Shown here: positions 1-8,503 of the stretch, piece after piece
Layout: each line of letters starts with the position of its first letter
Position numbering within the stretch: the first letter of the stretch is position 1
Source: Ohtaekwangia kribbensis
GTDB taxonomy: Bacteria; Bacteroidota; Bacteroidia; Cytophagales; Cyclobacteriaceae
Reading direction: 5' to 3'
Length of the DNA stretch: 64,000 nucleotides
Assembly: GCF_042676245.1 (NCBI RefSeq)
Contig: NZ_JBHTKA010000008.1
Location: 434,001 to 498,000, forward strand
The notes under the pieces: model-generated
Seen by the model: only the letters and a program-made list of their open reading frames with translations
The model's database searches: none
Told to the model about the DNA's origin: nothing
Made by a program: the position numbers and the translations under genes

Positions 1-855
1 ATAACCTTTACCGCGCTTACAAGCCACGCACAGAATCTAACAATCAAGAGGGCCGTACTATCTGCGACTGACCTTCAGCCCGTCAAGTTTGCATCAGTCG
101 CCATTAGAAATAGCAATAACGGCACCTACACAAACCTTTCTGGAGAATTTACGATTTCATGCAGCAATGTCGATTCGCTAGCGATCTCAGCTATTGGTTA
201 TAAAAAGAGTATATACCATTGTGCGTCCCTGCCAGACACCATTTTGCTGCAAGACGAAATGGTGCAACTTCCTGAAATTGTAGTCTCCTCAAGAGAGCGG
301 AAGCAACGCTCAGTTCCTATGGGCTTACACAGCATGAAACGGACGGGTGCTTACACAGGCGCCATTGCAGGAGCTCTGTATATCGCCAATACCGAGCGAT
401 TGAATGTCAGCATATCAAAAGCATTTTTTCAGCTTTCGAAAGTAACCTGGATCTACAGTACCAAGCCAAAGCTCTACAAGTTACTGGTACGATTGAAACT
501 ATATAAGCGTAACAAGTTTGATAAAGGCCCGGGCGAAGAAATAACAACAAGTAATATCGTTGAAGAAGTATCGGAGAAGCAAACGGACATCGTATTTGAC
601 ATTGAGTCATTAAATATCGAGCTCCCTGCAGATGGAATTTTCATTGCGTTGGAATTCCTTGGCTATTATAGCGATAACCAATTCAATGCCTTCAGTTCAG
701 ATGACCAGAATAAGTACATTCAATACAAGGCTTCGTTCACTGATCAATATAGTACACCTGCCAGCTGGGTCCGTCTGGACTTTGAAAATGATTGGCAACC
801 TTTAGAAACCGGGGCTACCGTGTATAACTTTAACTTTGGAATTGAGGTGAAGTGA
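1..855 (+). CDS. Carboxypeptidase-like regulatory domain protein, 5' end cut off
   Basis: The frame is open from base 1 and runs to a TGA at 853-855, so the start lies before the window; about 284 codons are visible. The first residues (ITFTALTSHAQ) look like the end of a signal peptide. Residues about 12-85 have the pattern of the Bacteroidota carboxypeptidase-D regulatory-like beta-sandwich: an opening strand, a PVKFASVAI segment, a GTYTNLSGEF turn and the SISAIGYKK-like closing strand. The remaining 190 residues have alternating hydrophobic residues suggesting beta structure, with no motif I recognise. Such domains usually sit on exported or outer-membrane proteins. Role unknown. The internal ATG at 259 would remove the recognisable domain and is not the real start. 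Confidence 0.7.
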   Translation: MTFTALTSHAQNLTIKRAVLSATDLQPVKFASVAIRNSNNGTYTNLSGEFTISCSNVDSLAISAIGYKKSIYHCASLPDTILLQDEMVQLPEIVVSSRERKQRSVPMGLHSMKRTGAYTGAIAGALYIANTERLNVSISKAFFQLSKVTWIYSTKPKLYKLLVRLKLYKRNKFDKGPGEEITTSNIVEEVSEKQTDIVFDIESLNIELPADGIFIALEFLGYYSDNQFNAFSSDDQNKYIQYKASFTDQYSTPASWVRLDFENDWQPLETGATVYNFNFGIEVK

Positions 856-894
856 TATTCACACACGAGTAAAAATAACGTATATTGTTACCGT

Positions 895-1332
895 ATGCTC
901 ACAAAGTCCGGTATGAAACCGTATATAGTTATATTACTTGTATTAATGAATGTATCCCTTCATTCCCAAATTCCGTTGACAGAATTAGAGTGTAAGGAAA
1001 GTTTGGAGAGTATAGATGGCATGAAGGTGATGTTGGTCGCGGAGAAAATGCCGGAATACAAAGGGGGACTTGGAGAGTTGGCCAAATTCATCAGTAAGAA
1101 TATAAAATATCCCGAACAATCAGAATTTCAAGGATCAGTATTCACAGTATTTGTAGTCGACACATTGGGTCATGTGCGTAATGGGTGTATTCTTAAACGC
1201 TTTAAAAAAGATACACTTACACCAATAGAATTGGAGGCCTTGCGGTTAATAAAGTTGCTTCCGGATTGGACACCTGGAAAACATCAAGGCGAAAAAGTTC
1301 CGGTGCGATTTGTATTGCCTATCAAATTTTAG
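895..1332 (+). CDS. Small exported protein with TonB C-terminal-like domain
   Basis: The product has 145 residues. A hydrophobic stretch (about residues 7-24, ending LHSQ) looks like a signal peptide; the ATG at 913 (MKPYIV) is an equally good start and gives a more typical signal. Residues about 45-145 resemble the TonB C-terminal fold of Bacteroidota energy-transducer proteins: EKMPEYKGG, then a block with KNIKYPEQ, a VFVVDTLGHV strand, and LPDWTPGKHQGEKVPVRF near the end. It has no proline-rich spacer and no long membrane anchor, so it is not a full TonB; stand-alone copies of this domain are common in this phylum and mostly uncharacterised. A role as a periplasmic interaction module is inference. 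Confidence 0.6.
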   Translation: MLTKSGMKPYIVILLVLMNVSLHSQIPLTELECKESLESIDGMKVMLVAEKMPEYKGGLGELAKFISKNIKYPEQSEFQGSVFTVFVVDTLGHVRNGCILKRFKKDTLTPIELEALRLIKLLPDWTPGKHQGEKVPVRFVLPIKF

Positions 1333-1400
1333 TTGAAATATATCAATACACTCCTGATCAATTGTACTTTCAAATTATAGACACCTAACCCGTACATACT

Positions 1401-1790
1401 ATGTTTGCTGTTGTAGTCACGTTCATTATCGTTATCTTCATTGTGATGCTTTTCATGATTGTCAGTCCAGGCAAGGCGCAAAACATTTCCAGCAACAACG
1501 ATTCAGATAGAGGCACCAATCAGGACGATATAAATCATACCATTCACAACGCATCTGTATCAGCAACAATCTGGGAGTCATCCACAGAAGCCAATAGTGA
1601 TCATCATCTCCATCATTACTCGGGCTCTGATGATCCTCATAGTCACTATAACCATGATCATTCAAGCTCCCACGAAACAAGTAACGACTTCGACAGCAGC
1701 GATAGCGGTAACAGCTCTGATAGTTGGAGCAGTCCGGATTCTACTTCATCTGATTCAAGCAGCTCCTTCAGTAGTAGCGGTAACGATTAG
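1401..1790 (+). CDS. Short Ser/Asp/His-rich exported or membrane-anchored protein
   Basis: The product has 129 residues. Residues 1-22 form a strongly hydrophobic helix (FAVVVTFIIVIFIVMLFMIV), either an uncleaved anchor or a signal peptide before KAQ. The rest is low complexity: a middle part rich in His, Asp and Ser (HHLHHYSGSDDPHSHYNHD) and a C-terminal tail of Ser and Asp with some Gly. No fold is expected from the tail. The His cluster could bind divalent metals, but this is only inference from composition. The gene lies between the TonB-C-like gene and an unknown gene, all on the same strand with gaps of 68 and 22 bases. Compositional bias lowers certainty that it is a real gene. Confidence 0.5.
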   Translation: MFAVVVTFIIVIFIVMLFMIVSPGKAQNISSNNDSDRGTNQDDINHTIHNASVSATIWESSTEANSDHHLHHYSGSDDPHSHYNHDHSSSHETSNDFDSSDSGNSSDSWSSPDSTSSDSSSSFSSSGND

Positions 1791-1812
1791 TTCCTGAAAA
1801 ACCATAATAAAA

Positions 1813-2355
1813 ATGCGCCACTTATTGATTGACCGAATTCTAAATAAGAAAGGACTAATAGATACCGGGCAGCGATTGTCAACCATTTTAAAAGAAAAGA
1901 TTTCATCGCGCGCGACACTATCACCTATAGAAAATGAAAAGATTGATAGATTCACTGATGACATTAAGAACGACAATATATATCGACTGGTTTCTGTTGG
2001 CACACCTATGGAAGACTTCACACCCGTTACATTCGATTTGATCTTTGATATGCAAGACCTTTCTATCACTGAAGAAACTAATCTCTCGCTAGAACATATT
2101 TTATGGCTAAGAAACAACTATCTCATTCAATTGCCTAAAGGCCATCATTGCGAAATATTTGTCAGATGTCATTCCGGTATACCAGAACTATTCAAGCTGT
2201 TACCAATAGATTCTTATGATCGTATTAAAATAGGACTCTGTAACAAAGAAGATTGGAACGAAGTAAGAAATAGTTTGATTGAGTCAAAGCGAGAATTTGA
2301 ATCCTGGAATCTCCACAATAATCTCCCCAAAGACAAAAGCCAATACACTTCATAA
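1813..2355 (+). CDS. Unknown protein, 180 residues
   Basis: I do not recognise this family. The product is charged, lacks signal peptide and membrane segments, and is probably cytoplasmic. It starts at an ATG 22 bases after the preceding stop and is followed 23 bases later by another unknown gene, so the two may be co-transcribed. Visible features are a basic N-terminal helix, a mixed middle part with a PVTFDLIFDM strand, a cluster LPKGHHCEIFVRCHSG carrying two Cys and three His, and an acidic/basic C-terminal helix. The His/Cys cluster could be a metal site but spacing matches no motif I know. Confidence 0.5.
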   Translation: MRHLLIDRILNKKGLIDTGQRLSTILKEKISSRATLSPIENEKIDRFTDDIKNDNIYRLVSVGTPMEDFTPVTFDLIFDMQDLSITEETNLSLEHILWLRNNYLIQLPKGHHCEIFVRCHSGIPELFKLLPIDSYDRIKIGLCNKEDWNEVRNSLIESKREFESWNLHNNLPKDKSQYTS

Positions 2356-2378
2356 CGAAAGCAACGGCTTACATAGTT

Positions 2379-2918
2379 ATGCAATTTGAAAAAATTCTGA
2401 AAGAGCTGGATGACTATCTCACAGAGAACGGCTGTTACTCAAAAGTAACGACAGAGGAAGAGATGGAGAAGACGAACACTTCTGTGAAATCCAAATGGCA
2501 GTCGAAGATCGAAGAAGCGTTGCGCATGGACCTAAGGACAATGCTTCAAAACAATAATCTTCAGGTAAAACAAACGGGGTCTATATTCGAGATCATTAGC
2601 GATGAACAAGGAGCAACTATATTTAAGTCGTTCTTCGATTTGACCGACCAGGATGAAACAATGAGCGTTGTCGTCAATTTGATTGTAAATCACAACAACG
2701 GGTTCATCTACTTAGGACAAAGCCATACGCACGAAAGCAAATATACTGGCAACAGTAAAACACTGGAACGTCTATTCAACACGCTGAAAAAGAAAGAACG
2801 AATTGGAAATTTCTTTCACACCAACCTTTATCAATTTCAATTTGACGACACACCTCCAGAGCAGGAACCATCATCATCCCGATTCGCATCGTGGTTGAGA
2901 AGAATATTTAACGCCTAA
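2379..2918 (+). CDS. Unknown protein, 179 residues
   Basis: I do not recognise this family. There is no signal peptide. Residues 1-75 look helical and charged; residues 80-125 have beta-like alternation (SIFEIISDEQG, MSVVVNLIVNH, GFIYLGQSHTH); the C-terminus has a short acidic/proline segment (DDTPPEQEPSSS) and ends in a basic amphipathic stretch (WLRRIFN). The HTHESK segment is notable but unassigned. It lies between an unknown gene and an HD-domain hydrolase gene (gap 15 bases), all on the plus strand, so the three may form a transcription unit. No function can be given. Confidence 0.5.
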   Translation: MQFEKILKELDDYLTENGCYSKVTTEEEMEKTNTSVKSKWQSKIEEALRMDLRTMLQNNNLQVKQTGSIFEIISDEQGATIFKSFFDLTDQDETMSVVVNLIVNHNNGFIYLGQSHTHESKYTGNSKTLERLFNTLKKKERIGNFFHTNLYQFQFDDTPPEQEPSSSRFASWLRRIFNA

Positions 2919-2933
2919 AGAATAATCGTATAC

Positions 2934-3500
2934 ATGAAGAAACAATGGACAATAGACGAAGTCCAGAACATCTGGCAACTCGCATCCAAATTACATGATG
3001 GACAAAAATATGGAGGTCCTAACGATGGCGAGAAAATTGAATATATAAATCACATCGGCAGTGTAGCTTTTGAGATACTAAATGCTATTCAACATAGTGA
3101 AGACATTGACGCAGACCTGGCTATCAAATGCGCCATTCTCCACGACACGATTGAAGACACTCCTTTTACCTACCCTAAAGTAAAAGAACTCTTCGGACAG
3201 CAAGTTGCTCATGGCGTGCTCGCATTATCTAAAAATGACAAAATAGAAGATCGTCTTGAAAAGATGCTCGACAGCTTGAGGCGAATCAAAGAACAACCAA
3301 AAGAAATCTGGGCGGTTAAACTGGCTGATAGAATTGTAAACCTATACCAGCCGCCTTACTACTGGAACAACGACAAAAAATTAAAGTATATCGAAGAAGC
3401 CGAGATTATACTGAGCGAACTAAAGGATGGCAATAAATACCTTGCCGATCGTTTGCGTGATAAAATTGATGGCTATCATCGTTTTATAACCGGTGGATAA
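2934..3500 (+). CDS. HD-domain phosphohydrolase, SpoT-like small type
   Basis: The product has 188 residues with the core of the HD superfamily as seen in (p)ppGpp hydrolases and their small stand-alone relatives: an early His in YINHIG (about residue 43), the metal-binding HD pair in AILHDTIEDT (about residues 66-75), a following DTPFTYPKVKELFG segment and a late Asp in VKLADRIVNL (about residues 132-140). There is no synthetase, TGS or ACT domain. Known relatives remove pyrophosphate from alarmones or other nucleotides; activity here is inferred from family. It follows the unknown gene by 15 bases and the start ATG is unambiguous. An alternative is a general metal-dependent nucleotidase of the same fold. 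Confidence 0.75.
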   Translation: MKKQWTIDEVQNIWQLASKLHDGQKYGGPNDGEKIEYINHIGSVAFEILNAIQHSEDIDADLAIKCAILHDTIEDTPFTYPKVKELFGQQVAHGVLALSKNDKIEDRLEKMLDSLRRIKEQPKEIWAVKLADRIVNLYQPPYYWNNDKKLKYIEEAEIILSELKDGNKYLADRLRDKIDGYHRFITGG

Positions 3501-3575
3501 ACTTTGATTTCAGCTCTATCTTGTGGCAATGACCGGTTGATCAACTTTAGCCATCTAAAAATGCGTTTTTCATAG

Positions 3576-3583
3576 TAGCTTTG
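3576..3583 (+). promoter_or_regulatory. Putative -7 element TAGCTTTG upstream of a small membrane-protein gene
   Basis: The octamer TAGCTTTG matches the Bacteroidota -7 consensus TAnnTTTG and lies 19 bases before the ATG at 3603. I see no clear TTG/TTTG at the expected upstream distance, so support is only from the one element. Confidence 0.35.
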
Positions 3584-3602
3584 TACTCGTTACAGTTCGT
3601 CA

Positions 3603-3842
3603 ATGAAAAAGCAGTTCTTTCAATACTCGTCCATAATACTGGTCATCCTCCTGATCTTCCATATAGTGAAGTTCTCACAACGCTCTTCCGAATATGCACT
3701 TAATGGTGCCGAAGATTTTCTGCGTGGTCTTCTTACAACGTTAACGTGGGCGTTCCCTATATATTTGGTCTTGTCTGTGTTAGGAGGCTATATAGTGGCA
3801 TTGATCCGAAACAACCGAAGGCAGAAGCTGAGAGGGAAGTAA
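3603..3842 (+). CDS. Small two-helix membrane protein
   Basis: The product has 79 residues with two predicted membrane segments: about residues 9-25 (SSIILVILLIFHIVKF) and about residues 46-68 (LTWAFPIYLVLSVLGGYIVAL). The C-terminus is basic (RNNRRQKLRGK) and probably cytoplasmic, placing both ends inside. No family is recognised. It stands alone between the HD hydrolase and a lipoprotein gene; a TAGCTTTG element 19 bases upstream suggests its own promoter. Function unknown. Confidence 0.5.
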   Translation: MKKQFFQYSSIILVILLIFHIVKFSQRSSEYALNGAEDFLRGLLTTLTWAFPIYLVLSVLGGYIVALIRNNRRQKLRGK

Positions 3843-3879
3843 CGATGTATTAATACTGCACGTAGTGACACAAATTCAT

Positions 3880-4449
3880 ATGAAACAATTTTTGATTCTG
3901 TGCATCATTATTGCCTTGTGTGGTTGTATTCGAGAAAACAGAAATGATGACAGGATTTATGAAGTGTTAAGTTTTGTCATTGAAGATCAAAACTTGGATA
4001 AGAATTACGGGCTAACCCTTACTCCGGAATATCAGATCGATGACACCAAAAGCAATAAAGAATTTTTGTTAAGCTTACTTGAAAGTAAAAATACAGCACA
4101 ACACTCAACCGGATCAGATCGCAAGCAACACTTCTTGGAATTGAAGGTTGCCATAGAATATAATTTTAGTCTTGACAAATGCTTAAGTCCTGAAGACGTT
4201 GAAGGTATGCTATATCAATTATCATCTGCTTCAAATTTCAGTTGGAACAACAATCGACTAAAGTTTAATTTAAGCAATAAAGAAAATTGGTACGTATTTA
4301 GTCCTCCGCTGTTTTCGAAAGACGGGACGACAGCCGTAATGATGGTACGCCATTTATGTCGAGGCCTCTGCGGAAGCGGGTGGCAATTGATGCTTAAAAA
4401 GGAAAATGGTAAGTGGACAAGTCAAAGGGGAATCACTTGGCATCATTAA
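3880..4449 (+). CDS. Lipoprotein of unknown function
   Basis: The ATG at 3880 is chosen over the GTG at 3865 because it starts a clean lipoprotein signal: MKQFLILCIIIALCGC, with Cys about residue 16 preceded by Leu-Cys-Gly. The mature part (about 170 residues) begins with a polar linker and has no membrane segment. A C-terminal block with GTTAVMMVRHLCRGLCGSGW contains two more Cys that could form a disulfide. I do not recognise the family. Its 3' side is followed by a perfect 14-bp hairpin. Confidence 0.55.
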   Translation: MKQFLILCIIIALCGCIRENRNDDRIYEVLSFVIEDQNLDKNYGLTLTPEYQIDDTKSNKEFLLSLLESKNTAQHSTGSDRKQHFLELKVAIEYNFSLDKCLSPEDVEGMLYQLSSASNFSWNNNRLKFNLSNKENWYVFSPPLFSKDGTTAVMMVRHLCRGLCGSGWQLMLKKENGKWTSQRGITWHH

Positions 4450-4468
4450 TTTTTGTATAGCGATATAT

Positions 4469-4500
4469 CCATTTCATAGGGATTATTCCCTATGAAATGG
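4469..4500. terminator. Perfect 14-bp inverted repeat after the lipoprotein gene
   Basis: CCATTTCATAGGGA at 4469-4482 is the exact reverse complement of 4487-4500, with a 4-base loop (TTAT). It lies 20 bases after the lipoprotein stop and 57 bases before the permease start. There is no T-run after the stem, so it is either a hairpin transcript end or an operator-like palindrome; calling it a terminator is inference. Confidence 0.5.
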
Positions 4501-4556
4501 GATAAAGAACGCATCCATATTTGCTGTATATTAGATTTCCCAAACCCTCTTGTGCC

Positions 4557-7037
4557 ATGCTAACAACCCATCTTAAAGTTGCCTTCCGCCATCTCACCCG
4601 AAGCAAAATCTTTACACTCATCAATGTTATAGGACTTTCTATAGGTATATCGGCTTTTCTGCTTATCGTACACTATATCAGCTTTCAGCTAAGCTACGAT
4701 CAGTTCCACACCAACAAAGACTATATATACCGCATTGGACTAAAACGTTATGAGAATGGTGAATTGGTAGAAACGTCAGCCAAGACTTTCCCCGGAATAC
4801 GGATGCTGTTGAAGGAGAACTTCCCGGAGGTACGAAGTGTAACAGGTTTCTATAAGATTCCCGCCAACACCGGTTTTCTGTTCCGCTACCAGGGCAAGAT
4901 ATATAACGAAACGGGTGGCTGGCTCAGCTCCGATTCAGCTTTCTTCGCTGTGTTTCCTTCGTTGCTACTTCACGGCAACGCAGCAACGGCTATGAAAGAA
5001 CCAAATAGCATTGCGATTTCCGAGACAATAGCAAAAAAATTATTCGGAGATAAAGACCCGGTCGGCCAGATACTCGACAGAATAGACGATCACTCGGAAG
5101 GAGGTCACTATACTATACGGGGTGTAATTAAGGATATTCCGGAGAACGCACATTTCCATGCGACTATAATTGAGCAAATCAATGATACTCGTCCCGAAGC
5201 TTCAGTAGATCTCTGGGGTGAGGGAAGACTGATGACCTATGTAACCTTTTCAGACAAAATACAGCCCGATGTTATTGAACAAAAGCTTAATCGATTACTT
5301 CATCAACTGGAAAAGGAAAACAAGCTAATTAAAGATACTGAAGTATATCTTCAGCCCATTACAGACATTCATTTGTCTTCACATTGCAAGGATGAACTTG
5401 AAGCGAACGGCAACAAGGAATTACTTTATCTGCTTGGCTGTATAGGATTCATTATACTTGTAATTGCGTGGATAAACTATATTAACCTGGAGACATCGAG
5501 GTTTATTTCGCGCACCAAAGAATTTAGCGTAAGAAGAGTTATCGGTTCCGGCAAACTGAATCTGGCTGTACAATATCTCACCGAGTACTGCTGTCTCACA
5601 CTAGGGGCGTTTACCCTCTCCGTTTTAGTCATTATTGCATTCGCTCCTTACTATACGGATCTCACCGGAGTTCAGCTCGAGTACATTTCGGCTAATCAGT
5701 CTTTTGTATGGACGGGTGCTGCTGTACTATTCCTGATCGGATCTGTCTCGGCGGGAATATACCCGGCTATATTTCTATTGAAGTTTGATCCTGTTGCTGC
5801 ACTGAAGGGAAACATGAGTAAATATAGGTCAGGCAGCAAAGTGAGACAAACTCTCGTGGTGTTCCAATTTACGGTCTCTATTATACTTGTTGCGTTTGTC
5901 ATGACCGTACAACAGCAACTTGATTTCATGAAGTTGATCAACAAAGGTATTGAACTTGAAACCGTTGTGGCGATTCGAAATCCTACCGCATACTCAAACC
6001 AGGAGTTAACCACGAAGTATGGTGAATTCGAAACATTTCAGAATAAATTACTGCAATACCCGGCTGTGCAATCACTGGCAAGTTCATCTGCTATACCCGG
6101 TTCGGAGATTGGTTTCAATTATGTCAATCTGATCAAACGAAATATAGGTGACCCCTACGATCCGGCAGTATATAAAACACTTTTTGTAAGTGCCGACTTC
6201 ATCAACACCTATAACATTGATTTGATCGCTGGCAACAGTTTTGAAGTTCCATCAAAATTTAACGGCACAGCTCCATGGGAAACTGCGAACTGGTCGTCTG
6301 TGATTTTAAACGAACGCGCAATCCGTCAGCTGGGATTTACCTCTGCGTCAGAAGCGCTTAACCAGGAAATATATTTCGAAGCCTTTGATGAGCCACTGAA
6401 GTGTCGCATCATTGGTGTGATTAGCGACTATCATCACGAAGCCACCAAGAAAGAAGTATACCCTACGATCCTATTTCACAACTATGCAACTTTTCAACAG
6501 GTATATTTCTCCGTGAGATTAAAAGAAGGCAGCCGCCATCAGCAGTCGTTGTCTCAAATAGAAAGCACCTGGAGAGAACTCTTCCCGGACCGGCCATTCG
6601 ACTACTTCTTCCTGGATGAATACTATGACCGTCAATTCAGAAGCGAAGTATATTTCCAGAAAATATTTACACTATTTGCAGGTATAGCGATTATTGTTGC
6701 CTGTCTTGGAATTGTAGGCATAACGCTTTTTGAAATGAATTCACGCTTGAAAGAGATCAGCATTCGTAAAGTTCTGGGAGCTTCTGTATTGGGAGTAACC
6801 ATATTGCTTTCGAAAACCAACGTAAGATTAATCGCGATAGCCTCTATACTTGCCACTCCGCTCATTTATATACTGGCAAAAGAATGGTTATCAAGTTACC
6901 CGGAGCGAATTCAATTAACGGCATGGCTGGCACTGTTGCCTGTAACCGTTATCATGATTATCGTGTTAATTGTTTCAGGATTTCAAACCATAAAAACGGC
7001 TAACGCCAATCCGGTCGATCATTTGGGAGGGGAGTAA
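4557..7037 (+). CDS. ABC transporter permease, FtsX/MacB type
   Basis: Taking the ATG at 4557 (MLTTHLKVAFRHLTRSK) instead of the upstream TTG gives 826 residues and the N-terminus typical of Bacteroidota orphan permeases. The order is: TM helix about residues 21-42 (FTLINVIGLSIGISAFLLI), a periplasmic MacB-like domain, three TM helices about 285-420, a second TM around 430-450 with a second periplasmic domain, and three C-terminal TM helices holding a second FtsX signature (ARLKEISIRKVLGAS-type). The first copy has SRFISRTKEFSVRRVIGSG. This duplicated layout fits proteins that work with an MacB-like ATPase as mechanotransmitters or exporters. No ATPase gene is adjacent, as is common for these paralogs. 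Confidence 0.85.
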   Translation: MLTTHLKVAFRHLTRSKIFTLINVIGLSIGISAFLLIVHYISFQLSYDQFHTNKDYIYRIGLKRYENGELVETSAKTFPGIRMLLKENFPEVRSVTGFYKIPANTGFLFRYQGKIYNETGGWLSSDSAFFAVFPSLLLHGNAATAMKEPNSIAISETIAKKLFGDKDPVGQILDRIDDHSEGGHYTIRGVIKDIPENAHFHATIIEQINDTRPEASVDLWGEGRLMTYVTFSDKIQPDVIEQKLNRLLHQLEKENKLIKDTEVYLQPITDIHLSSHCKDELEANGNKELLYLLGCIGFIILVIAWINYINLETSRFISRTKEFSVRRVIGSGKLNLAVQYLTEYCCLTLGAFTLSVLVIIAFAPYYTDLTGVQLEYISANQSFVWTGAAVLFLIGSVSAGIYPAIFLLKFDPVAALKGNMSKYRSGSKVRQTLVVFQFTVSIILVAFVMTVQQQLDFMKLINKGIELETVVAIRNPTAYSNQELTTKYGEFETFQNKLLQYPAVQSLASSSAIPGSEIGFNYVNLIKRNIGDPYDPAVYKTLFVSADFINTYNIDLIAGNSFEVPSKFNGTAPWETANWSSVILNERAIRQLGFTSASEALNQEIYFEAFDEPLKCRIIGVISDYHHEATKKEVYPTILFHNYATFQQVYFSVRLKEGSRHQQSLSQIESTWRELFPDRPFDYFFLDEYYDRQFRSEVYFQKIFTLFAGIAIIVACLGIVGITLFEMNSRLKEISIRKVLGASVLGVTILLSKTNVRLIAIASILATPLIYILAKEWLSSYPERIQLTAWLALLPVTVIMIIVLIVSGFQTIKTANANPVDHLGGE

Positions 7038-7162
7038 ATACCAGAAGTCTATTAGGTTAATACACCTATCATCATCTTGTCCTAAAAAATTAACTCCATG
7101 TTATTAATAAGTTCGCATCGGATAAGTATCTTTAGTTTGAAAAATCAAATCTAACTTCTCCC

Positions 7163-7744
7163 ATGGAAATCCTCGATGCACCTCAGCCCAATGCCGCCAT
7201 TGATCCAAACGCTGTCATCTATGGAGGCTTTTGGCCACGATTTGGTGCCATGTTTATTGACGGACTTGTGCTGGCGCCTATAAGCGTAGGCGTAATGTAC
7301 TTCAATGTTACATCAGCCAAAAGTTCGCTGCTTCTTGCCGTTGTCACGCTTCTTACGCTTGCCTATAAACCAATTATGGAGTATGTATACGGTGCTACGC
7401 TTGGTAAAATGGCTTTAAAACTAAAAGTAGTTGATGCTCAATTTGAGAAGGCTGGTCTCCAGGAAATACTTTTGCGAAACATTTTTCATATTGTTCCTTC
7501 ACTGGTAACACTCTTCTTTACACTTGATATATACCTTAGTCCCGAGTTTGAGGAGATCAATGGTTTTATGGAATACTCGCAGTATAGCGGTCAATTCAAG
7601 TCACTTCAGATCATGAACTTTGTAAGTGGTTTAATTACAATTGTTGATGCCATTGTATTGTTGGCCGACTCTCGCAAGCGTTCGCTACATGATAAGATTG
7701 CTCAAACGTATGTTATTGAAAGGCAGCCTTCGTATGCATTATAG
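7163..7744 (+). CDS. RDD family membrane protein
   Basis: The product has 193 residues. After a polar N-terminus it has the RDD-family pattern: YGGFWPRFGAMFIDGLVLAPI (first TM with the Arg and Asp that name the family, about residues 20-45), a second TM about 53-70, the conserved ATLGKMALKLKVVD loop, two further membrane stretches, and the closing DSRKRSLHDKIAQTYVIE block with the second Arg/Asp motif. RDD proteins are small integral membrane proteins; some have been linked to ion exchange, most are uncharacterised. It is monocistronic or grouped with the next lipoprotein gene, which begins 31 bases later. Confidence 0.85.
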   Translation: MEILDAPQPNAAIDPNAVIYGGFWPRFGAMFIDGLVLAPISVGVMYFNVTSAKSSLLLAVVTLLTLAYKPIMEYVYGATLGKMALKLKVVDAQFEKAGLQEILLRNIFHIVPSLVTLFFTLDIYLSPEFEEINGFMEYSQYSGQFKSLQIMNFVSGLITIVDAIVLLADSRKRSLHDKIAQTYVIERQPSYAL

Positions 7745-7775
7745 AACAAACTCCATACGCTTTTAGTCGATTGTG

Positions 7776-8495
7776 ATGAGAACATTAATTATCGGCACGA
7801 TATTCATTTTTATCATGTCGTGCCAGCAGCGTTCCAAAATCAATTATGAAAACAAAATTGACACTATAGCAGTAGAAGAAATTCAAAAAGACACTACCAA
7901 AATTCTGGTTGCACAGCTGCCTGTTAAGTTCGACAGTACTGAATCACTGATCTTCGCTGTAAGTGCTATCAGCATAAGCGGAAGAAATGGTATTAGCAAA
8001 TCAACTTACGACTATTATGGTAGCACCGATTCAGATGCCAGTTATTTTAGGAATGATCACCTGACGGGAGATTTTGTCAATGTGATATTTCGTGATAATA
8101 ATGGAAATGATCGAAAACTCACTCACCACAAAATGAAGATAAGCGATATCGTCTTCCTTCGTCCAATCTTCGAATCAACTCGCAAAGGTTTTATTCTATA
8201 TACCGTTAATGACCGTGATACGAACGGTGATAATGTATATAATTACCAGGATCTCGAAGCATTATACATTAGTAAAGCGGATGGATCTGAATTCAAAAAG
8301 CTATCAAAAGAGTTGAACGAATTTTACGACTATACTATAATAAAGGGTGAAGCAAAGCTATATTTCAGAACGCTTGAAGATCGAAACAAAGATGGTGTGC
8401 TAAACAATAAAGACAAATTCCATCATTTTCAGTTAGAGTTCACCAGTGACAATTATACCATAAGCGAATACAATCCTATTAAAATTCTGGAATAA
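7776..8495 (+). CDS. Lipoprotein with EF-hand-like calcium loops
   Basis: The ATG at 7776 is preferred to the overlapping GTG at 7773. The signal MRTLIIGTIFIFIMSC ends in a lipobox (I-M-S-C), so the protein is probably lipid-anchored. Two segments in the C-terminal half match the calcium-loop spacing of EF-hand/dockerin-like repeats: DRDTNGDNVYNYQDLE (about residues 148-163) and DRNKDGVLNNKDKF (about residues 207-220), each with Asp/Asn at alternate positions and a Gly at position 6. Calcium binding is inferred from this spacing. The rest is beta-rich and unknown. It is convergent with the DUF1801 gene, with only 8 bases between stops. Confidence 0.6.
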   Translation: MRTLIIGTIFIFIMSCQQRSKINYENKIDTIAVEEIQKDTTKILVAQLPVKFDSTESLIFAVSAISISGRNGISKSTYDYYGSTDSDASYFRNDHLTGDFVNVIFRDNNGNDRKLTHHKMKISDIVFLRPIFESTRKGFILYTVNDRDTNGDNVYNYQDLEALYISKADGSEFKKLSKELNEFYDYTIIKGEAKLYFRTLEDRNKDGVLNNKDKFHHFQLEFTSDNYTISEYNPIKILE

Positions 8496-8503
8496 GCTAA
8501 CGG

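Noticed and set aside
1755..2117. 120-residue minus-strand frame opposite the unknown gene at 1813
   Set aside because: Antisense to a better supported gene; no start context or motif.
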